Shown: positions 5,608 to 12,945, counted from the stretch's first letter. The stretch is 12,951 nt of DNA from SIG588 sp045599305 (GCA_045599305.1 JAZRVU010000117.1:1-12951); one strand, 5' to 3'. The notes: generated by a model from the letters alone, not told the origin. Numbers and translations are program-made.

Positions 5608-6669
5608 TCACCCCAACACGATCTCGCGGTGCTGCGCGGCGGAATCATACAGCGCCTGCATGAGGCAGGAGGTCTGGATATTGTGGTCGATGTGGGACTG
5701 CAGATGGGTGTCCGTCCCCACGCACTTCACAAAGGCGTCGATCTCCTGACGGTAGGGCTCACCCTGCCCGTGAGGCGTATCGTCGGTGAAGAGCTTGCCG
5801 TCCTTCACACCGTAAACGGTGTATTCGCCGCAATACTGCAGACGCACGCCGGCCTTGTCACCGATGAAGTCGATGAACATACCGCCGTCGCCGATGTTTT
5901 CGGCCCACGCACCGTTGAGGGAGATGGTGGGGCCGGTGGTGCGCACCATGCCGGTAATGCCCTCCTCCACATCGTCCACGCCGTCAAACTTCGGCGGGCC
6001 GGCCCACATGCTCTCATAGACGTAGTTGGGCATATCCCGGCCCAATTTGGCAAAGCATTCCGCCGTGGCGGTGAGCAGCTGCGGCTCACCGCAGCAATAC
6101 AGCACCAGATCCAGGAAATGCACGCCCCAGTCGATCAGCGCACCGCCGCCGGAGATAGCCTTGGTGGTGAACTGGCCGCCCAGGCCGGGAATGCTGCGGC
6201 GGGAGCGGAAACTGATATAGACCTGATACACCTCACCCAACTCGCCGCGGTCGATCATGTCTTTGATGCGGTTGACGTTGTCGTTGAAGCGGTTGACCAC
6301 ACCGATGTTCAGCACCTTGCCGGTCTTGTGCTGCGTCGCCTGCATGGTCAGCGCCTCGGCATAGGTGCGGGCGGCGGGCTTTTCGCACAGCACGTCCTTG
6401 CCGGCGTTCAGAAAATCAATGGTGATGGGCGCGTGCATGTTGTTGGGGGTGCAGACCGACACGGCGTCCAGTTCGGGATCGTTCAAAATCTCGTGATAGT
6501 CATAGACCGCCTTGCCGCAGCCGTATTTCTCCACGGCGGCGTCTGCCCGTTCGGGGATGATGTCGCAGAAATACAGGATCTCCACATTGTCATTTTTGAC
6601 ATAGCTGGGAATGTGCGCGGAATTGGCGATGCAGCCGCATCCGATGACAGCCACTTTGATTTTGCTCAT
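5608..6669 (-). CDS. Gfo/Idh/MocA-family oxidoreductase (canonical)
   Basis: A 353-residue cytoplasmic NAD(P)-dependent dehydrogenase of the glucose-fructose oxidoreductase / inositol dehydrogenase family. It shows the Rossmann loop VIGCGCIANSAH (8-19; GxGxxA), LCEKPAARTYAEA (94-106) with the conserved E96-K97-P98, and the C-terminal-domain signature SGGGALIDWGVHFLDLVLYCCG (173-194) with D180 and H184 as probable substrate/catalytic residues. Length is typical. ATG at 6669 has GGGAGG 9 nt upstream; upstream in-frame residues run across the promoter and are not coding. It is the first gene of a two-gene operon with the divergent oxidoreductase and is divergent from a second AraC-type regulator. 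A sugar or keto-sugar substrate is likely but not identified. Confidence 0.9.
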   Translation of the reverse strand: MSKIKVAVIGCGCIANSAHIPSYVKNDNVEILYFCDIIPERADAAVEKYGCGKAVYDYHEILNDPELDAVSVCTPNNMHAPITIDFLNAGKDVLCEKPAARTYAEALTMQATQHKTGKVLNIGVVNRFNDNVNRIKDMIDRGELGEVYQVYISFRSRRSIPGLGGQFTTKAISGGGALIDWGVHFLDLVLYCCGEPQLLTATAECFAKLGRDMPNYVYESMWAGPPKFDGVDDVEEGITGMVRTTGPTISLNGAWAENIGDGGMFIDFIGDKAGVRLQYCGEYTVYGVKDGKLFTDDTPHGQGEPYRQEIDAFVKCVGTDTHLQSHIDHNIQTSCLMQALYDSAAQHREIVLG

Positions 6670-6700
6670 GTGCAAAGACCTCCCTTTATCGTTTATCTTC

Positions 6701-6728
6701 ATTATACCGAAGCCGGTGCAAAAGGCAA
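6701..6728 (-). promoter_or_regulatory. Promoter of the oxidoreductase operon
   Basis: On the minus strand, a consensus -10 TATAAT (6701-6706) follows -35 TTGCCT (6723-6728) with a 16-bp spacer. Transcription would start near 6694, about 25 nt before the ATG at 6669. The octamer GCCGGTGC (6712-6719, plus-strand reading) lies inside the spacer and is repeated in the divergent promoter. Confidence 0.65.
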
Positions 6729-6806
6729 TGGCCGGTTTTGCGGACTTACAGGACAAAATTTGCGAAAAAAGCATATTTTGTTCGTTTTTTCTCTTGCGGC
6801 CGGTGC
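6712..6806. repeat. Triplicated GCCGG(T) element, candidate AraC 2 operator sites
   Basis: GCCGGTGC occurs at 6712-6719 and again at 6799-6806, with a variant GCCGGTTTTGC at 6731-6741, all on the plus strand. The two exact copies fall in the spacers of the two opposing promoters. This placement would suit autorepression or activation by the adjacent AraC-family protein. It is inference; no binding data are visible in sequence. Confidence 0.35.
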
Positions 6807-6822
6807 GGATATATGGTATGCT
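6794..6822 (+). promoter_or_regulatory. Promoter of AraC-family gene 2
   Basis: TTGCGG (-35, 6794-6799) and TATGCT (-10, 6817-6822) are 17 bp apart, and the -10 is preceded by TGG (extended -10). The start would lie near 6829, only ~16 nt before the ATG at 6845, so the leader is little more than the ribosome binding site. Confidence 0.6.
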
Positions 6823-6844
6823 GACAAAAAAGGAGGGGATCGGC

Positions 6845-7714
6845 ATGGATGTACGCCTGCAATATGACCGTTCGTTTTTCAGCCGGCCAGTGCAGATGCT
6901 GCTTTTGGAGTTGTGGCAGATCGGTGAAGTGTGCATTGAACCGGCCAGCGTGGTGGAGGCGCACCGCCAGTCCTGCTATGAGATCAGTTACATCGTCTCC
7001 GGGCACGGGGAATTCTGCCACGGCGACACTGTGCTGCCGATAGCCGCGGGCGATATCGTGGTGACCCCCTGCCGCGGCATGCACACCATACGGGCGGCGG
7101 CCGATGAGCCGCTGTTCTACGCCTACATGGGTTTTCGCTTTCTCGACGGCGCCGCCGCTTTTTCCCCGGCGCCCCGCGCGTTCTTCGAGGACGGCATCGG
7201 CGGTGCCGCGCCGCAGGCGGCCGATCTCTACCCCGTTTTCAGGCAATGCATCGACGAATTCTTCCGTTCGGATGCGGCCGATCTGCTCATGGTGGAGAGC
7301 GGACTCATCCAGCTGATCGTGCGCACCTACCGCCACTTCTGCGGCATTCCGGACGCCGGCATCTATCCACCGGGGCAACCCACCCCCGGGCAGTTGGTCT
7401 ACCGCATCACCAAATATGTGGAATCGCATCTCACCGAACCGCTTTCGGTGAGCGCGATCGCCGCCGCGCTGGGCTACAGCCCCTGCTACATCTCCCACCT
7501 TTTCCGCGAGCGGATGGACAAGACGCTGCAGGAATATGTGAGCACCTGCAAAGCGCAAAAAGCGGCCGAGCTGCTCACGCTCGACCGCTACACCGTCACA
7601 CAGGTGGCGGAACTGCTGGGATATCAGAGCCCGCGCTCCTTCTCCCGCGCCTTTTCCCGCGTCCACGGCTGTGCCCCCTCCGCCTTTTCGGCGAAAAAGG
7701 CACCGGGCAGATAA
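6845..7714 (+). CDS. AraC-family transcriptional regulator (cupin + HTH_18)
   Basis: A 289-residue regulator. The N-terminal cupin spans ~25-100 (VVEAHRQSCYEISYIVSGHGEF, 36-57; LPIAAGDIVVTPCRGMHTI, 64-82). The C-terminal double HTH spans ~185-285: SVSAIAAALGYSPCYISHLF (201-220) and TVTQVAELLGYQSPRSFSRAF (250-270), followed by SRVHGCAPSAF, the conserved AraC tail. ATG at 6845 has AGGAGG 8 nt upstream; in-frame codons further upstream cross the promoter. It is divergent from the Gfo/Idh pair and is the probable regulator of that operon. It is not closely similar to the first AraC protein in the ligand domain, so the two operons may sense different molecules. Confidence 0.92.
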   Translation: MDVRLQYDRSFFSRPVQMLLLELWQIGEVCIEPASVVEAHRQSCYEISYIVSGHGEFCHGDTVLPIAAGDIVVTPCRGMHTIRAAADEPLFYAYMGFRFLDGAAAFSPAPRAFFEDGIGGAAPQAADLYPVFRQCIDEFFRSDAADLLMVESGLIQLIVRTYRHFCGIPDAGIYPPGQPTPGQLVYRITKYVESHLTEPLSVSAIAAALGYSPCYISHLFRERMDKTLQEYVSTCKAQKAAELLTLDRYTVTQVAELLGYQSPRSFSRAFSRVHGCAPSAFSAKKAPGR

Positions 7715-7730
7715 ACGAAGCTATCCGCCC
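7694..7730 (-). terminator. Possible terminator of the phosphate operon
   Basis: On the minus strand GGGCGGATA pairs with TATCTGCCC (one G-U pair) around GCTTCGTT, spanning 7705-7730. It is followed six nt later by a T-run at 7694-7698. It lies 15 nt past the stop of the Na/Pi symporter gene and overlaps the 3' end of the convergent AraC gene. The displaced T-run makes it imperfect. Confidence 0.45.
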
Positions 7731-7744
7731 GCGCCGCGGTCGAA

Positions 7745-9505
7745 TCAGTGCCGGACTGTGTATTTTTCGGCATATTCACTGTAGTATTCTTCGAAACCGT
7801 GTGTTTTTTCGATCTCCTGTTTGGTCATCGTTCCGTGCCTTTCACTCATCTCTCTGTGTCTGATACGTATGGCGATCCCCAGATTGGAGCAATGATCGCC
7901 GACCCTTTCAAGATCGGTCAGCATATCGTTATAGACGAATCCGTGACTGTATTGGCAGATCCCGTTTTGCACACGTTCGATGTGATTGCGCTTATATTCC
8001 GCGCAGAGATTGTCGATCAGTTCTTCCAAAGGCGCGATCTTATAAGAGGTGTCTATATCATCACCGACAAAAGCGCTTTCCGTATTCCCGAGGATCTCCG
8101 TGATAGCCGCAAACAAATTTTGCATTTCTCTGTTGGCGTCCGGGGACAGGATGATTTTCTTGTCGTGTATCTCTTTGGCCGACTCGGCAAGATTTTTGGC
8201 GTGGTCGCCCAGCCTTTCAAAATCGTTTACGGAACGCAGGAACAGGCTGACCGTCTTGTTCTGGTCGCCGTCAAGCTCGTTTTTCATGATCTTGACAAGA
8301 TAACTTCCGACCTTATCTTCGTATGTATCTATGATCTCTTCCAGATCATACACCCGCTTAAAACCGGCATCGGCAAATGAATCAAAAAGCCTCATCGCCT
8401 CACGGATGCTGTCGCAGGCAAGTCCCGCCATAGAACAGATCGCCGTTTTCGCCTGCTCGATCGCGATAGCGGGATGCGTTAAGAACATTTCTTCCAGACG
8501 CTCGACATCCCTGAGTTCGGCAATGTTCTCCTGCTTTTCTCTCACGATGATATTCACGAATTTTTCGATCACACCGGTCAGCGGGAAGAGCAGCAGGATA
8601 ATGGCCACTCTGAAAACGGTATTCAGCAGCGCTACGCTGATCATGCTCATCGTGCGGCTCATGATCTCGAAATGAAAGATCGCATCGGCCGAATAGAAGA
8701 GGATGCCGAAGATGAGTGCCCCGAGGGTATCGACAAGGAGATAGATCAAGGCCGTCCGTTTTCCGTTGGCATTTGCGCCGAGTGCGGAAAGAAGCACGGG
8801 GACGGATGCACCGATCGCAATACCCATGATCACCGGCAGTGCCAAATGGAAACTGACTGCTCCGGTCACGGCAAGAGTCTGCAGGATACCGACTGCCGCC
8901 GAAGCGCTTTGGATCAGGCAGGTAAAGAGCATCCCGATCAGGACACCTGCCAAAGGACTTGAAAAGCCGGTCAGCAGATCAATGAACGCTTTGCTTTCGC
9001 GCAGAGGATATACCGCTTCGGTCATGGCGGAGATCCCGAACATCAAAACCGCAAAGCCGAGAAGGATGAAGGCGGCATGGTGATTCTTTTCTCTTTTCGT
9101 AAACATCAGGAGAATGATCCCGATCACCGCCATGAGTGCCGTCAGTGTATCTGTTGAAATGATTTCAAAGATGCCGCTTCCGCTCACCGACGAAAGACAG
9201 ATCACCCAGCCGGTAATGCTTGTCCCGATGATGGCGCCCATGATGATCCCGATAGCCTGTTTGACTTTCATCATCCCGGAATTGACAAATCCGACGACCA
9301 TGACCGACGTAGCAGACGAGCTTTGTATGACCGCCGTCACACCGGTGCCGAGCAGAACGCCTTTCAACGGGTTGCTGGTGAGTTTATACAACACCATCTC
9401 AAGCCGCTCACCGGATACCTTCATCAGTCCGGTACCCATCAGATTCATGCCGAACAGAAACAGGGCGATCCCGCACAGCAGGTTTATAATATTTACAATA
9501 CCCAT
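7745..9505 (-). CDS. Na+/phosphate symporter with C-terminal PhoU domain (NptA/YjbB-type)
   Basis: A 586-residue inner-membrane protein. The membrane half (~1-320) contains the two inverted Na/Pi-cotransporter repeats with their signature glutamine-serine motifs, TAVIQSSSAT (57-66) and TCLIQSASAA (195-204), surrounded by long hydrophobic helices. After a polar linker (~321-345) comes a cytoplasmic PhoU-like helical domain (~350-555) with both metal-binding signatures, NDFERLGDHAKNLAE (427-441) and TDLERVGDHCSNLG (530-543). Proteins of this build import inorganic phosphate using sodium, and the PhoU part is thought to gate or signal. ATG at 9505 follows AGGCGGTGA. It is the last gene of the phoPR operon, 47 nt after the HD gene, with a possible internal promoter in between. 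It ends close to the convergent AraC gene. Confidence 0.93.
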   Translation of the reverse strand: MGIVNIINLLCGIALFLFGMNLMGTGLMKVSGERLEMVLYKLTSNPLKGVLLGTGVTAVIQSSSATSVMVVGFVNSGMMKVKQAIGIIMGAIIGTSITGWVICLSSVSGSGIFEIISTDTLTALMAVIGIILLMFTKREKNHHAAFILLGFAVLMFGISAMTEAVYPLRESKAFIDLLTGFSSPLAGVLIGMLFTCLIQSASAAVGILQTLAVTGAVSFHLALPVIMGIAIGASVPVLLSALGANANGKRTALIYLLVDTLGALIFGILFYSADAIFHFEIMSRTMSMISVALLNTVFRVAIILLLFPLTGVIEKFVNIIVREKQENIAELRDVERLEEMFLTHPAIAIEQAKTAICSMAGLACDSIREAMRLFDSFADAGFKRVYDLEEIIDTYEDKVGSYLVKIMKNELDGDQNKTVSLFLRSVNDFERLGDHAKNLAESAKEIHDKKIILSPDANREMQNLFAAITEILGNTESAFVGDDIDTSYKIAPLEELIDNLCAEYKRNHIERVQNGICQYSHGFVYNDMLTDLERVGDHCSNLGIAIRIRHREMSERHGTMTKQEIEKTHGFEEYYSEYAEKYTVRH

Positions 9506-9526
9506 AAAATCACCGCCTAAATCCAG

Positions 9527-9556
9527 ATTGTCCGATATTCACATCGGCCGTGTCAA
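9527..9556 (-). promoter_or_regulatory. Possible internal promoter for the Na/Pi symporter gene
   Basis: On the minus strand a perfect -35 TTGACA (9551-9556) overlaps the HD gene stop codon. With an 18-bp spacer it is followed by GACAAT (9527-9532), four of six matches to the -10 consensus. The start would lie about 15 nt before the ATG. Confidence 0.4.
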
Positions 9557-10209
9557 ATAAGCTGCTGTTCGTTTATCATCAGTTTGAACTGCAGCCCGAG
9601 TTTTTCAGCAGCTTTCCGGCACAGCAGCATCCTGCTTAAAAATATCTCAAAGTAATCCATGACCGAACCGTATCGCGTATCGACCGTCAGTTTGAGTTTT
9701 ATCAGCGTGTGCGCCTCGTTGATCTTCAGTTCGGATCTTGTGACGGAATAATTCACCCTGTCGTGGATATCAAATCCGGACATATCCCGATTGCGCACCC
9801 GGCTCCTGCGGACATCGGACTTATCCGCAAGGATCAGCGCCGCCGCGATGTCGCTCACGGGCTGTCCGGTGCCTTCATCGTGATTGCCGATCGCGGTTGT
9901 GATTGCGGCGATCTCTTCCGGCGGAAAACCCATTTTATCAAGGATGCGAAAAGCCATTACCGCGCCGCTTTGACTGTGCTCTATGCGATTCACAAGATTT
10001 CCGATATCGTGAAGATAGCCGGCGATCTTTGCCAGTTCCACAGTTCTTGCGGGATAGCCGAGTTCTTCCAGAATATACCCCGCCTTTTCCGACGTAATGG
10101 TCAAGTGAGCAAAACTGTGCTCCGTCACACCGAGGGCGGAAAGCGATTCATCCGCGCGGATGATATAGGTCTTGATCGCCTCGTCCTTTTTTATTTCTTC
10201 ATATGTCAT
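9553..10209 (-). CDS. HD-domain phosphohydrolase
   Basis: A 218-residue cytoplasmic protein with an HD metal-dependent phosphohydrolase core. Likely metal ligands are H35 (EHSFAHLTITSEKAG, 30-44), H67-D68 (YLHDIGN, 65-71), H78 (IEHSQSGA, 76-83), H110 (IGNHDEG, 107-113) and D129 (LADKSD, 127-132). The HDIG motif plus extra His ligands resembles the HD-GYP/HDIG group, but no GYP motif or partner sensory domain is visible. The last ~80 residues (from ~140) are an uncharacterised alpha/beta tail. ATG at 10209 overlaps the phoR stop (ATGA), with GAGG 7 nt upstream, so it is translationally coupled to the sensor kinase. Its position between phoR and the symporter suggests a role in phosphate control or phosphate-ester/nucleotide turnover. 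The substrate is not known. Confidence 0.85.
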   Translation of the reverse strand: MTYEEIKKDEAIKTYIIRADESLSALGVTEHSFAHLTITSEKAGYILEELGYPARTVELAKIAGYLHDIGNLVNRIEHSQSGAVMAFRILDKMGFPPEEIAAITTAIGNHDEGTGQPVSDIAAALILADKSDVRRSRVRNRDMSGFDIHDRVNYSVTRSELKINEAHTLIKLKLTVDTRYGSVMDYFEIFLSRMLLCRKAAEKLGLQFKLMINEQQLI

Positions 10210-11876
10210 TTCATGACCTCGTTCTTGGAGAAAATCACGGCCACTGTCGTTCCGCCGTCGATAACGCTGTTCAGTTCTATCCTCGCGTTGTGGATCTTTG
10301 CGGCGTGTTTGACAATGGACAAGCCGAGTCCGGTCCCGCCCATCGACTTGGAATGGCTCTTATCGACACGGTAAAAGCGCTCGAAAATGCGTTCCTTTTC
10401 TTCTTCGGGGATGCCGATACCGGTATCGCTGACCGACAGAATGATCTCGTCCGCGGTATTCTCGACCTTCACGCTCACCGAACCGTTTTCGCGATTATAT
10501 TTGACGGCGTTATCGGTCAGGTTATATATCGTACTGTTAAGAAGTTCGGGAACACCTACCAGCACGGCGGGATCGCCCGAAACCGTCAGGGTCACATGCT
10601 TTTCATCGGCAGAAGGTGTCAGGATGCGCACGGTTTCTTTGGCAAGCTCCAGAAGGTCGATCTCTTCGCGCTTGTTTTCAATAGCACCTTCATCCAGCCG
10701 GGACAGACCGATGATATCTTCGACAAGAGCGATCATGCGCTGCGATTCCGAATAGATGTTTTCATAAAAACGTCCCGTGTCTTCCTCCTTGACCATGCCG
10801 TTTTTCAAAAGCTCTGCATAGCCGGAGATGGATTGGAGGGGTGTCTTGAGTTCGTGGGACACATTTGCGGTAAATTCACGGCGCATTTTTTCGGATTTTT
10901 CTTTTTCGGTCACATCGAAGATCAGTATGACGATACCGGTCACGGAATCATCGGTGATCACGGGGCTGGCGTTTACCTGATAATCCATTCCGGATATCTT
11001 CATTGTCATGTCGGCGTGCTCGCCGTTTTTCGCTTTGCGGAGAAGCTCCTGCAATTCGAGCGAATGGTTCAGAAGAAGGATATCCTTGCCGATACAATAA
11101 CTGCTGACGGAAAGCAGGCTTGTGGCCGTTTTGTTGATACTGAGAATGATCCCGCTTTCATTCAGCAGGACGAGTCCCTCGTTCATATTGGCGGTAGCGG
11201 CAACAAACTCTTCTTTTTTGCGCCGCAATTCGGACGACTGTTTTTTCAGTTGAGTCTGCTGATTGTCGATGCGGTCAAGCAGCGGGCGGAGTTCTTCATA
11301 CCCCTTGTTCTCACGCGGCTCGTCAAGATCGAGTTCGTTCAGCGGCTTTACGATCTTCTTCGACAGCTTCGAGGCAAGCACGAACGCTATGATAAACGCG
11401 ATAACGATCACAAGGATTATCGGCTGGATCATGATCAGTATCAGCGACGGGATCGTCAGGTACGAGCTTGAAAGCCGGATCACGGTCCCGTCCGAAAGCA
11501 GCTTTGCACAATAGATCTGGCGCTGGGTCAGCGTGGAAGAATACCGTGCGCTTTCGCCGTAGCCGTTTTTGAAAGCCTGCCTGATCTCTGCGCGGTCCGA
11601 GTGGTTTTCCATACTGTCGGCATTCGATTCGCTGTCGTACAATACGCTCCCGTCTTCGGCCACCCAGGTGATACGGGGATTGTCGGCGGAATAGTCATCA
11701 AAATAGGCGATGCCTTCGTGTTCGACCCCCTGCGCCGCAAGAGCCGTCTGCGCTTTCAGCTGGCTTTGCTGGGTACTTGAAAAATGTTCATACAGAGCAC
11801 CGAAAATGATGATCATTGTGGCAAGAAAAACCGCACCTGCCGCAATACAGATCGACTTGAATATGCCTTTCTTCAC
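10206..11876 (-). CDS. phoR: PhoR-like sensor histidine kinase
   Basis: A 556-residue membrane kinase. TM1 is at ~8-28, a ~115-residue extracellular sensor segment at ~30-142, and TM2 at ~143-168. A short linker follows (~169-225), then a PAS domain (~226-322: EGLVLLNESGIILSINKTA at 233-251). HisKA has the phosphoacceptor H341 in NVSHELKTPLQ. HATPase has the N box NLTDNAVKYN (452-461), G1 DTGIGI (484-489), F box FERFYR and G2 GGTGLGLS (513-520). All catalytic boxes are intact. The start is GTG at 11876, overlapping the regulator's stop as GTGA, with GGAGG 7 nt upstream; a 44-residue upstream extension would run through the regulator gene in another frame. The domain order and the phosphate-symporter neighbour point to PhoR; 'phoR' is by context and architecture. 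Confidence 0.88.
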   Translation of the reverse strand: MKKGIFKSICIAAGAVFLATMIIIFGALYEHFSSTQQSQLKAQTALAAQGVEHEGIAYFDDYSADNPRITWVAEDGSVLYDSESNADSMENHSDRAEIRQAFKNGYGESARYSSTLTQRQIYCAKLLSDGTVIRLSSSYLTIPSLILIMIQPIILVIVIAFIIAFVLASKLSKKIVKPLNELDLDEPRENKGYEELRPLLDRIDNQQTQLKKQSSELRRKKEEFVAATANMNEGLVLLNESGIILSINKTATSLLSVSSYCIGKDILLLNHSLELQELLRKAKNGEHADMTMKISGMDYQVNASPVITDDSVTGIVILIFDVTEKEKSEKMRREFTANVSHELKTPLQSISGYAELLKNGMVKEEDTGRFYENIYSESQRMIALVEDIIGLSRLDEGAIENKREEIDLLELAKETVRILTPSADEKHVTLTVSGDPAVLVGVPELLNSTIYNLTDNAVKYNRENGSVSVKVENTADEIILSVSDTGIGIPEEEKERIFERFYRVDKSHSKSMGGTGLGLSIVKHAAKIHNARIELNSVIDGGTTVAVIFSKNEVMK

Positions 11877-12547
11877 TTTTCTTCCTCCATTTTGTAACCG
11901 ACCCCCCGAACGGTCTGGATATACTCGCCGCAGGAGCCGAGTTTTGTGCGAAGGGTTCCGATATGCACATCGACCGTGCGCGTTTCGCCGGCGAAATCCG
12001 CACCCCACACACCCTGAAGCAGTTGTTCACGGGAAAACACGTAGCCGATATTGCTCATAAACGTCGAAAGAAGCTCGTACTCCTTCAGTGTAAGCACGAT
12101 CTTGTTCCCGCCGGCAAACACCGTATGAGTGTCCCTGTTCAGGACGAGGTCCCCGATCTGCAGAATATCCGCTGTGTTTTTCGGTGCGCTCCGGCGAAGC
12201 ACGGCCTTGACACGGCTGATAAGTTCCATCATGCCGAACGGCTTGGCCAAATAATCATCGGCCCCCGAATCCAGGCCGATCACCTTGTCATACTCTGCGC
12301 CTTTGGCCGTTGCCATAATGATCGGGATGTCAGAAGTGCGGCTTTGCGCACGAAGTTTTTTCAAAACGGATAATCCGTTTTCGCCGGGCAGCATAATATC
12401 AAGCAGGATCAACTCGGGAATATCGCTGCGCAAAGCGTCGTACAATTCTCCGGCACAAGAAAAGCCCTGCGTCTCAAATCCGGCAGTGTTCAATGTATAC
12501 TGCATCAAATCGCGGATGCTGGTGTCATCTTCGACACAAAAAATCAT
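11873..12547 (-). CDS. phoP: PhoP/PhoB-like response regulator (OmpR family)
   Basis: A 224-residue DNA-binding response regulator. The receiver domain (~1-118) has the acidic pocket E6-D7-D8, phosphoacceptor D50 (LLDIMLPGENG), T80 (IIMATAKG) and K102 (LAKPFG). The winged-helix effector domain (~125-222) has LTLKEYELLSTFM, SREQLLQGVWG, RTVDVHIGTLRTKLG and the C-terminal IQTVRGVGYK hairpin. ATG at 12547 has GGGAGG 9 nt upstream. It is the first gene of the phosphate operon and overlaps phoR by 4 bp. Two promoters lie upstream, one next to a Pho-box-like repeat. PhoP is the best fit given PhoR and the Na/Pi symporter; family assignment is firm, the exact orthology is inferred. Confidence 0.9.
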   Translation of the reverse strand: MIFCVEDDTSIRDLMQYTLNTAGFETQGFSCAGELYDALRSDIPELILLDIMLPGENGLSVLKKLRAQSRTSDIPIIMATAKGAEYDKVIGLDSGADDYLAKPFGMMELISRVKAVLRRSAPKNTADILQIGDLVLNRDTHTVFAGGNKIVLTLKEYELLSTFMSNIGYVFSREQLLQGVWGADFAGETRTVDVHIGTLRTKLGSCGEYIQTVRGVGYKMEEEK

Positions 12548-12573
12548 ATGATCAGCCCTCCCCTCATACTTTT

Positions 12574-12602
12574 ATATTAGCAGAAAGTGACGATCCTTGC
12601 AA
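12574..12602 (-). promoter_or_regulatory. Proximal promoter P1 of the phosphate operon
   Basis: On the minus strand, -35 TTGCAA (12597-12602) and -10 TAATAT (12574-12579) are separated by 17 bp, with TGC before the -10 (extended). The start would lie near 12567, 20 nt before the phoP ATG. It has no Pho-box-like repeat adjacent and may give basal expression. Confidence 0.7.
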
Positions 12603-12614
12603 TATAATGTTTTC

Positions 12615-12651
12615 AAATGCCGCCAGGCATTTCGGCGACGTTCCATCGCCG
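12615..12651. repeat. Two tandem small hairpins in the phoP leader
   Basis: AAATGCC (12615-12621) pairs with GGCATTT (12626-12632) around GCCA. Directly adjacent, CGGCGA (12633-12638) pairs with TCGCCG (12646-12651) around a 7-nt loop. Both would be transcribed only from the distal promoter P2. No T-run follows, so attenuation is not evident. Confidence 0.45.
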
Positions 12652-12664
12652 CCGGTTTGAGGTT

Positions 12665-12693
12665 ATTTTACCATAAAAACTTCAAATCCGTAA
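12665..12693 (-). promoter_or_regulatory. Distal promoter P2 of the phosphate operon
   Basis: On the minus strand, -10 TAAAAT (12665-12670), preceded by TGG (extended -10), follows a weak -35 TTACGG (12688-12693) with a 17-bp spacer. The TTTACA direct repeat ends 10 bp upstream of the -35, a fitting position for activation by phosphorylated PhoP. Confidence 0.55.
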
Positions 12694-12702
12694 TCTTTTC
12701 AT

Positions 12703-12719
12703 TGTAAAATCGATGTAAA
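12703..12719 (-). promoter_or_regulatory. Pho-box-like direct repeat upstream of phoP
   Basis: On the minus strand TTTACA-tcgat-TTTACA: two identical hexamers 11 bp apart (12714-12719 and 12703-12708). The Bacillus PhoP box is known as direct TT(A/T/C)ACA-type repeats with about 5-bp spacing. A third, degenerate TTACGG follows. Only two good repeats are present, fewer than the four usual for strong PhoP sites. Confidence 0.55.
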
Positions 12720-12790
12720 GTGTTTGTTTTCCCAAATATCTGACACCGCCAAAAGCATCCAAAAAGACCACGGGAATAAAAAAGGGCAAC

Positions 12791-12823
12791 AAAAAACGCC
12801 GGCCACGAATGTGGTCGGCGTTT
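12791..12823 (-). terminator. Terminator of the rRNA operon
   Basis: On the minus strand ACGCCGACCAC pairs with GTGGCCGGCGT (one A-C mismatch) around a 4-nt loop and runs into a T-tract of six (12791-12796). It lies about 10 nt after the 5S 3' end, as expected for the end of an rrn transcript. The stretch 12720-12790 beyond it holds nothing recognisable. Confidence 0.85.
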
Positions 12824-12831
12824 CGTTTGTG

Positions 12832-12945
<114 letters not shown>

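Noticed and set aside
5629..6867. 412-codon plus-strand open frame
   Set aside because: Antisense to the canonical Gfo/Idh gene, composition-driven, with no recognisable domain and no good ribosome binding site.
10203..11471. 422-codon plus-strand open frame
   Set aside because: Shadow of phoR on the opposite strand; no domain signature.
11877..12008. 44-residue N-terminal extension of the sensor kinase
   Set aside because: It overlaps the response regulator in another frame. The GTG at 11876 has a strong GGAGG and the extension is Arg-rich shadow sequence.
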